From Bettongia penicillata ogilbyi (lineage: Eukaryota > Chordata > Mammalia > Diprotodontia > Potoroidae): a stretch of 64,000 bases of DNA. The notes beneath the pieces were generated by a model. That model searched no databases. It saw only the letters and a program-made list of their open reading frames with translations, and was not told the DNA's origin. Shown here in pieces: positions 56,235 to 64,000 of the stretch. The stretch lies in the NCBI GenBank assembly GCA_023548195.1, contig JAJHZJ010000531.1, positions 6,435,900 through 6,499,899 on the forward strand. Reading direction: 5' to 3'. The stretch's first letter is position 1; the number at the start of each line of letters is the position of its first letter. The translations under genes and the position numbers were made by a program.

Positions 56235-56460
56235 GTGGGGTATAGAGTTGGTGCAGTGTAACGAATGGAGAGTTTCCCTGAGAGTCAAGAAGGTCCACAT
56301 CAAAGTCCTGCCTCTGACACACACTGGCTGGGTGAACATGGGCAAGTCACTTGACTTGTACTTATCTCCAGAAATGTCCTAAGTTGCAGAGAAGCTGGTA
56401 GATCTGTGTTGTTAGAGGGATGAAGTTTCAGGTCTGGATAAATCAGCAGCAGCAACAAAA
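56235..56460 (+). repeat. CORE-SINE, diverged
   Basis: 'ggtgcagtgtaacgaatgga', 'aacatgggcaagtcacttga' and 'cctaagttgcagagaagctg'. Confidence 0.65.
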
Positions 56461-57164
56461 CAAAATATATCCTTATAGGTGGATGGGAGAGGTACACCAA
56501 ATGCTAAATGAAATTGGGTAGAATAGTCATTATGAAGAAGATCATTGGAGCTGGGCTTCAAAGGATAGGTAGGAAACAAATAGGGAGAGAATGCAGGAAA
56601 ACATCACAAACTTAACAGGCTCTGCAAATATTAGCCACAAATCAGAGAGCAATCTTCACGCAGGCAAAATATGGAAAAGATTGTAGAGCAGCCTTTCCTT
56701 CCCCTTCCTCCCAGGACGAGAGGAACTGCTATCAGGAAGAGCCATTCTAAGATTAATCTGTGCACACAGAAAAGATAAGTGAGCATCAGAGTTTATGGGA
56801 CTTTTTGTTATTGCTTGTAAATGTTGGTATCTTACTACCGACTGTACCTGAGATATTGCTACTTTTTTCACTTCTAATTGCATATGATCACTAAAAGCTG
56901 CTGACTTTCAACCATCTAATATCATTTAGAACCATATCTGGTGGTATTTCTACACAATGCAGATCTGCTTTTGCTCTTTTAAAATGTTTGCTTTTTAAAG
57001 GCACAAACTGGGGTTTACAGAACACAAATTTGAAAAAAAAAAAAAAAAAGAACATTCCCATATTGGAAAGTACCAAGCCAGATTTGAACAATGAATACAC
57101 TGGTCACTAATTAAGTTCAATTAAATTAAATTTGAAGCTGGCAGAAGGGGCTACTGCCATTGCT

Positions 57165-57860
57165 AGATCACCACCCACCCTTATTGCTGAATCAATATCC
57201 ATCTCTTATTTGGGTACAGTATGGCAATCAAATCCATTCTACCATTGCTTCTGGAAGGGATTTGTCCTGGATTCCCCTAAGGCTTTGCTCATGATCCCTG
57301 TGACTTCCCAAACCAAAACAACTCTTTCTTGACCACTATCCTTTATAAGTGTCTCCTCCTACTAGAAAGTTCTCTGACAACAAGGACTCCTTTGCTTTTG
57401 TATTTATAGCCTCTGAACAGCACATGCACATGCAGCTTGCCACCTAGGCAGGGTTTAATAAATACTTTGCATCCATTCATTTATTCATTCATTCACCACG
57501 TCTTTCCTAACTACCCTCTGTCTCAGTCTAGCAAAAAACAGATTTTGCTGAATCCTGCCCAAAACTTTAAAAAACCCAACTCCCCCAACCTTCCCTCGTG
57601 GGTCCTATTTTCCAACTCTTGCACCATGTTGGTTTCTCTTCTCTGGGCCTTTTCCAGTTCCTCCATATTATTCTTATTTTACCACTCCCCTTCTCTCTAA
57701 TCTGATATTGCCTCACTCTACTAATCTATTGAAACTCATCTGACTCACAGGCATTTTGTGAATTTTTCCTGTGACTTTCATCTTCAGGGAACTTTTTAGC
57801 TTCACTGCCTTGCATGTAATAAAGGTTCAATAAATGTTTGTGTATTCCAAGTATTTACTT
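57165..57860 (+). repeat. Two L2 3' ends in tandem
   Basis: The first ends near 57480 ('gtttaataaatactttgcat', then ttcatt units). The second has 'gtgacttt ... cttgcatgtaataaaggttc' and ends near 57845 ('aataaatgtttgtgta'). Both are strongly diverged. Poly-A lies at 57032-57050 just before them. Confidence 0.6.
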
Positions 57861-57864
57861 CCTT

Positions 57865-59035
57865 AAGTAAATTTCTAAATGCATGGGCCATTCTCATTCC
57901 CTACTCCATTGTTACCTGTTAACAGTTTCCTATGACTGTTTCCTGACCAGTATCAGCCTTTGACTCTTATCTAGTTTGTTGCCTCTGCTTTAAAATGGCA
58001 ATATTTAAATGCCTCAGTTGTCCAAGGACACTAGCCAGAGCCATCACTGAGTCTTGGGGGATGCGGGATCACTCTCACCCCTTCAAACAGAATCCATAGG
58101 AATATACTATATCACTGATGCACAAAATTGCAAGGAGAGGTGTTGTGGTCCAGGCAAAACTGTCAGACTCTCTGAAGCAGACCCTGATTTTCTCAGGAAC
58201 AAGAAAAGAAAATATAGAAAACTGATTCATCTGTGTGTGGTGGAAGAGGATTGAAAGGAAAGGCAAGGCTAGTACCTAGAGAGCTGATTAAAGCATCCTC
58301 CCGAACTCATAAAGAGGACCAAATCCAATGCCCATAAAACTACTCCAGGAAAAGAAAAAAAAAACCACTTATCCAAAGTTGCTCCATTTGTCAATGGACT
58401 TACAGTTTCAATAATCATGACATTGTAAGTTTCTAAGAAATAGTCTAGGAACTATCTCTTCTATTTAAGACCGTGAATCCTTCAAAGAATGACCTTTTAG
58501 CTGCTAACTTATTTTATGTAGTTATTTATAAACACTTGTTATAAAACACTTTGTCCTTTTATAACACCCCATAAACATTAAAAGTAAACAATCATAATCA
58601 TATCTTCCTGTAATATTTCTAAGTAACAATAAGTTACAAAGTCCTGAGTTTAAGGAAATAGTAGTATCATGACCCACATGATTGTCTGGACAACTTCAGC
58701 AATTGAACGTGTCTATGAACAGGTTAGATTTACAACGGTCTTGGAACATTGCCCAAACATTTTATCTGTACACAAGATGCCTTTACAAAAATAGTCCTGT
58801 TGGATTCTTGTTCACAATATAACATGAAGTTTGGTTAGACTAATATTTGACCTGTTCCTGTTTTATTTTTTCCTGAAAAAGCATTGTTTGCCCAATCATT
58901 ATAGTTTATTAAAGAATGTTTTTTCACCAAATGAAATATTTCTGCCAAGCAACTGTTTCTAGATAAAGCCAGAATGTAGTCATGCTGCTTTTTCCCCACT
59001 TCTTAAAGTTTTCATATGCATATATGAAAACTTTG
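57865..59035. other. Unassigned intronic sequence
   Basis: No exon, RNA gene or repeat family recognised. Confidence 0.5.
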
Positions 59036-59036
59036 A

Positions 59037-59160
59037 GTTTATATATGTATATACTTTATACATATAACTTTATATATAAATATATAACTTTATATTATAT
59101 AGTTTTATCTATGCAACTTTATATGTATATATTTGAGATGTGTATATATAATCTGGTTTA
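59037..59160. repeat. TATATA-rich simple sequence
   Basis: Degenerate repeats of 'aactttatatatat'. Confidence 0.85.
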
Positions 59161-59549
59161 CTTCCATGTTCTCTAAAGTTAATATCTTAAAAAGAAATTT
59201 TATTAGTTTTCCTTCTTGTGGTGTGATCTGAGTAAAATCCCTTTACCTATGTGGGATGTATTTTCTTTGTTCAGTAAACTGAAGAAGTTGTACAATCTCT
59301 TAGGTCTCTTAAGGGTCTAATATTATCTTGAAGTTCTATTTTGTAAACACATGAAGAGTATTTAGCACCACATTTTCTTCTCTGCATGAAACTCTGCTTT
59401 TTTCTACATGATGAAGTCAGAGGAGACTCATTCTGTTTCCCCCATTCTCTTTGAGAACTGAAGACAGGCTGGCTAGAGGTAACCCTCCAAAGCAAAAGAT
59501 GATGTTTGGAGAAAAAGTCTTGATTTTAATGATGTCAAGTCTGTGATAG

Positions 59550-59665
59550 TACCTAGGGGTTGGAAGCCTAGGCACTACCACTGATTTCTTATGTGACCAT
59601 GGGTAAGTCACTTAACTTCTCTGGTCTTCATTTCTCTTGTCTATAAAATGAGGGTATTGAGGTGC
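59550..59665 (+). repeat. MIR-type SINE
   Basis: 'atgtgaccatgggtaagtca' and 'cttgtctataaaatgagggt'. Confidence 0.7.
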
Positions 59666-59979
59666 CCCACGCGGACTATGAAGGATAGCAGAGATGTTTG
59701 GGGACAGATTAGCCTTGGCTTTACCTGCAGTCAAGCTTTCCAGGAGATAGTTTTTATCCTTGAACTGAAAACCTGCATATGCCTGCTATGCTGGGACTTT
59801 AAAAGAAATGGGTTTTATATGAAGATGGTTCTCAGAGCTTTATGAAGGCCTTAAGTCTTTCTCCCAGCCTCCAGTTCTGTAGCACCAGATGCCTATTAAA
59901 TTTTTTCAACTGGATATCCTGGATACAGATGCTCCAAAAGTCTCCGTGCAGTTTAGAGCTCTAATGACTTGAAACTGTA

Positions 59980-60125
59980 TATAGTTGTTTCCATGTTTGC
60001 ATGTTAGATTGTGAATTCCTCAGAGTAGGGACTGTCTTTTGCCTTTCCTTTTATCCCCAGCATTTAACACAGTGCTTACTATATAGTAGGCACTTAAATA
60101 TTTTTTGACCAACTAGCTGATTGAA
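59980..60125 (+). repeat. L2 3' tail
   Basis: 'attgtgaattcctcagagta', 'cagcatttaacacagtgctt' and 'atagtaggcacttaaatatt'. Confidence 0.75.
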
Positions 60126-60169
60126 ATTTCCCTAAGACTTCAGGAATACCATGTGTCTATGGCTGCATA

Positions 60170-60320
60170 TGGGTATGTATGTATTGTATATGTATATGTA
60201 CAAATATAATTCATTTTAGCAAATATGTTTATATGTGTGTATGTATATACATACTTGCTAAAATTGACATTTGCATATGTACAGATATGTATAGATATGT
60301 GCTTATATAGAGACATATAT
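60170..60320. repeat. TATG/TACA simple sequence
   Basis: Alternating tatgtata/acatat units. Two segments (60205-60225 and 60250-60272) carry complementary 'attttagcaa/ttgctaaaat' text. Confidence 0.75.
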
Positions 60321-60324
60321 AAAC

Positions 60325-60540
60325 ATTTTTATTGTTCATTTGTTTAATTCATGTCCAACTCTTCATGACCCCGTTTGGGGTATTTTTGGCAAAGATACTG
60401 GAGTGGTTTACCATTTCCTTCTCCAGTTCATTTTACAGATGAGGAAACTGAGGCAGACAAGGTTAAGTAACTTGCCCAGAGTCACATAACTAGTAAGTGA
60501 CTGAGGCTGGATTTGAGCACAGGTCTTGTTTTTTCCCTTT
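60325..60540 (-). repeat. CORE-SINE, well preserved
   Basis: 'atgtccaactcttcatgacc', 'tttaccatttccttctccag' and 'tttacagatgaggaaactga'. Confidence 0.88.
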
Positions 60541-60544
60541 CCAG

Positions 60545-62075
60545 TTATTAAAGCATATAAAAAAACACTTTAAGTTTTGTTATATGTGCATGGTAGGCAG
60601 GATAAGCTGGAAGAAATGTTTTTAAAGACGGTGATAATAAGAGATGAATAAAACCCCATTTTCTTGAAGATTATTCAATGGGGTCTCCATAGAAAAGGTT
60701 CTCATAACTTGAATGACAGTCCACCTGACAATCATTGCATCGCTTAGGAGATAACCATAAATATGATTGTGAATTAAACCCATAACGAATCTCTCAACTG
60801 TTATTCCTTTTGGTGTGAATTTGAATTCTGCAAATGAAACACAGGAATTTTAAGATATAATGAAGGAAGCTTCCTTGGCTCTCTCTGTCTCCAACTAGTG
60901 CTAACCAGATAATGTGAGTTTTATGCTGAATCAAAAGTTCTTTTTTCTGTTTTACTGCTTTTCTCTTCACTGCAGATAAACCTAATCTTGCTTACTTTCT
61001 GTAGTGGACTCTGAAAGTTTAATTTGCCTCATCTGTTTACTGGAAAGCTATAATTAAAAAGGGAAGTGAAGCCAATCCAGACAACCGTAACCTTGTTCTG
61101 TGGTGCCACTGTTCAAATCATCTAATTAATTATCTCCGAAATGGCTTTCTAATCTACGTACAGAAAACATTTTGGTGTGTAACTTACTTCATTGGAGAAG
61201 TTATTTTTTAAGACTGTGCTGAAGGGAATGTGAGCATCAGATTCTTGCAGAAGTATTTAGGAGAAGGCAGGCTGATATGGCAGCTGTAGACTGCTAAATT
61301 GCTTCAATTGCCAGTGAGACCACATTGCATTTTTATTATATCCCTGGCATAGGAGTATATCCACGATAAATGTCGGTATCTCAGAATCTTGTGACTGTAT
61401 GTAAGTGTGTATACATGCACACACACACTCACACACATGTGTGTGGTCACGGAAAAATTCATGAATGACATGCATGTCTCCACATGATTAGGCAAAGAAA
61501 CTGCCTATAGACAGACAGTCCATTGCTGACTAATCAGAGTTCCTTAACTTAGCTGCTCCCTCTGTGGTGGTCAGAGGCCATCAGATGCTTATAGGGATTC
61601 AGTTTTAAATCCTTTTAGAAAGTCTTTCTTGTAAAATGTGACTGGTCTAAAAGCAAATTTGAGTGTTGTAATTATAGGGGGAAAAAGTTGTGTAAATAGT
61701 GGTTGGCATTTAAAAAACTAAAAATAAGTTGAGAAATCTCAGAGAAGCACACAAAACATCCTTCACAATCTAAGCAGCTCGGTCACCAGTGGGCTTGCTC
61801 TTGAGCACATTCAATTCTCAGTTAAGAGAAGCAGGACTTTTTCACCAAAGAGACGGAGGGATTCTGCTCCTCACAGCTGGGAGGGAAGAGTCCTCAGCCC
61901 TGTTTCTCATTCACTTAACCTCTGTATGCCTTAATGCATTCATCTGTAAAATTTCTACTAGGTCAAGGAAGTTTGGAAATTTCATTAGATAATATTTGCA
62001 AAAGTCTAAAAGGTGACAGTGGAAATGTTTGTTCTTTCAGCATTGGGCTTTGGATTTTGATACATTCAAAAAAAA
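60545..62075. other. Unassigned intronic sequence
   Basis: No repeat family recognised except a CA/TG run at 61405-61445. 60940-61190 is non-repetitive with homeodomain-like TAATTAATTA and could be a conserved element; only alignment could tell. Confidence 0.4.
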
Positions 62076-62221
62076 TCTAGTGCAGTCAACACTTAGTAAG
62101 CACCTGTTATGAGTGAGTTACTGTGATGGGTGCTAGGGATTTAAAAACAGATTCAATACAAGCCTTACTCTCAAGAAACACAGCCTAATGAGAGAAGCGG
62201 GGGATATGGCTTGTATCAGAC

Positions 62222-62285
62222 ACATGCATGCACACACACGCACACATACACACACAAATACACACACATACAGACACACACACAG
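62222..62285 (+). repeat. CA microsatellite
   Basis: Imperfect (CA)n with atg, acg and aat interruptions. Confidence 0.93.
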
Positions 62286-62501
62286 CAAAAAAGTATGTGA
62301 TTAGAGAAAAGAGGATGTTCCTGTAATGTGTTATGAGAAACTTGAGGATTGAGAAGAGCCAGAAAAAGCTTCTTTGTGGAGGTGATCACTTAGAAGAAGG
62401 GAGTTACTTCAAAAGATGGAGACGGGGAAAAGGGAAAATTCACTTCAGGCAAAGGGGATAATGGAAGCAAAGCCATAAAGGTGATAGAAGTATGGTTAGA
62501 T

Positions 62502-62676
62502 GTAGAAATATGTTTAATATGATTGCACATGTATAACCTATATCAGATTACTTGCTGTCTTGGGGAGGGAGAAGGGAGAGAGAAAAATCTGAAAAATTTG
62601 AAGTCTTTTAAAACTGAATGTTGAAAACTATCTGTACATGTAATTGGAAAAAATAAAATCCTGATTATAAAAAAAG
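62502..62676 (+). mobile_element. L1 3' terminus, nested
   Basis: 'gattgcacatgtataaccta', 'gttgaaaactatctgtacat' and 'gtaattggaaaaaataaaat', with an A-rich end. Confidence 0.85.
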
Positions 62677-62764
62677 GTAGGATTAGAACAGGGACAGAGA
62701 GTAAGCCAGTTTGGATGAAATTTAGGAGTAAGGCTGGGGAGTAACCACGAAGTCTGGAGAGATC

Positions 62765-64000
62765 AGTGACTCTTCATTGCCTAATAACAAAAAAACCCCA
62801 AAAAACCCATAAGCTTTTCATCCTGTCCTTGAAGACTTCCTAAAATCTGGGCTGGATTTAGCACTTGAAGTAAATAAGGAATTTGTAGCAGGAGTGGAAT
62901 GGAAGGAGCAGACACAAGAAATAGAACGGAAGTAGAAATGAAGGTTTGGCGGCTAATCAGACGACACTGAAGGAGAGGGAAAACGCATACAGCTCAGAGT
63001 GTAAGCCTGGTTCACTAAGGATGGCCAGGTCAGCAGTGAAATGAAGTTAGGGGAAAGGGCACATTGAGGGGGAGGGAAGTTCAAGCAGGAATTCCATTCT
63101 GAATTGTTGAAATAAGTGAATACTCTAGATCTGTGTTGCACCCTCCTATTGAGAGTAATATATTATGCTGGTCATTTAGGGTTGGGTTTGGTTCTGGTTG
63201 GTTTTTTTCTCTCTGTGACCATGGCCTATACCCTAATTCTGTTTCTCAAGTGTCCTGTAAGTCACAAGGGGAAAGTGGGAAGAAGAGTGTGGTTAAGTAC
63301 AAAGGCACTGGGGAAATTATTAATAGATCAATGCCATAATATTTGCATAAAAGAACACTTATTAGATTGTAAACTTGAAGCAGGGCTGTGGCTTATTTAT
63401 CTTCATGCTCTCTACAATGCTAAGCATAATGCTCTGCACAGACAGGAAACTCAAGGACACCCGGAGAGCTGTGATTTCAACATCATTTCAGGGCCTCATT
63501 TGTGTTTCCTATTTACTATCTGAAAAAGGATAAAATGCCAGTATGGACTCTCAGTGTGTTTTTCTAGCCAGCTCTTTACTGATGTGTTTAGTTGTATTTA
63601 ATTTGTAAAGGTTTGCCCATGTTAAAGTAAAACCAAAGGATTTACTGTGCTATTTAATTTAAGTGGATTCAGCTAAATCTTCAAATTAGCTCAAAAGATC
63701 ATTGAAGGCCAAAGGGGATTTTTTTTTTTTTTACATATATATAAGTGGGTCAGAGACTCTCCCAATCTATGCTTAATGTCTCTGAAGGACAGTTTATTTT
63801 GTAATGGCAGATCAGCTGATATGCTTTATGGGAACCTGAGGCAACCATCCTAGCCCCAAAAACCAGAGTGCTCTCGCTGTTACTAGCCTGTGTAACTGCA
63901 GTCAGCTATTGCTGACCTTTAACAGCAGTTAGAAAGGTTTGTAATTAGAGTTAAATGCTTTTGTTATCCCATAGTTACTATAATGCAACTGTACCATTTT
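62765..64000. other. Unassigned intronic sequence
   Basis: No exon recognised. 63363-63450 has weak L2-tail resemblance ('gattgtaaacttgaagcagg'). A poly-T run is at about 63719-63732. Confidence 0.45.

Larger units (their letters stand above)
62078..62760. repeat. L2-type repeat with CA tract and L1 insertion
   Basis: 62078-62215 ('gtgggtgctagggatttaaa'-like text), a (CA)n tract at 62222-62285, then 62290-62500 ('aagcttctttgtggaggtga', 'gcaaaggggataatggaagc'). It resumes after an L1 end at about 62677 ('gagtaagccagtttggatga'). Confidence 0.6.
15078..64000 (+). other. SLC9A3: SLC9A3 intron 1 (to window end)
   Basis: Everything right of exon 1 is read as intron. No open frame resembles the next NHE3 segment (the membrane region with the PPI-DAGYFMP motif). 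The intron is filled with L2, CR1/L3, L1, SINE and DNA-transposon remnants. It is at least 48.9 kb long unless an exon has been missed. Confidence 0.7.

Noticed and set aside
63116..63523. 135-codon plus-strand open frame with hydrophobic N-terminus
   Set aside because: No recognisable domain, no SLC9A3 similarity, no splice or Kozak context, and part of it resembles an L2 tail.

Overview
The window is AT-rich mammalian genomic DNA, almost certainly from a marsupial. The evidence is marsupial-type LINE-1 sequence (5' UTRs, ORF1 and 3' UTRs), many tRNA-headed CORE-SINEs of the marsupial type, well-preserved L2 and CR1/L3 copies, and hAT-Charlie elements. The species cannot be decided from the sequence alone.

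One cellular gene is recognisable: the first coding exon of SLC9A3 (sodium/hydrogen exchanger NHE3), plus strand, 14852-15077. It sits at the 3' edge of a CpG-rich promoter region (about 13850-14900) that has a GC box, a long imperfect TG tract and a TATA-like motif. The splice donor at 15078 opens intron 1, which runs to the right edge of the window (at least 48.9 kb); I see no exon 2. Positions 1-13850 are the 5' flank.

Nearly everything else is interspersed repeat. The most distinctive content is four LINE-1-related elements that carry a 5' UTR and ORF1 but no ORF2, the 'half-L1' (HAL1) architecture. E1 (1-1085, minus) is old, with its 3' part outside the window. E2 (8635-11520, plus) has an intact 365-codon ORF1 and an 18-bp perfect target-site duplication. 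E3 (40428-43242, minus) and E4 (46717-49639, plus) both have broken ORF1, share two ORF1-disabling changes, and form a head-to-head inverted pair inside SLC9A3 intron 1. None can encode reverse transcriptase, so any mobility would depend on an autonomous L1.

Other repeats are 5'-truncated L1 3' ends (3.3, 5.2, 24.6, 34.3, 39.0 and 62.5 kb), L2 remnants throughout, CR1/L3 remnants (19.5, 26.4, 39.4 and 43.3 kb), an internally deleted hAT-Charlie transposon with a decayed BED-finger segment (33096-34181), a palindromic hAT MITE (30840-31038), a repeat family seen four times (25.8, 28.8, 37.0 and 37.7 kb), about 25 SINEs, and many microsatellites. Several are nested and give a relative insertion order. 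No tRNA, rRNA or other structured RNA gene and no CRISPR were seen. Repeat family names come from memory of the families, not from a database search.
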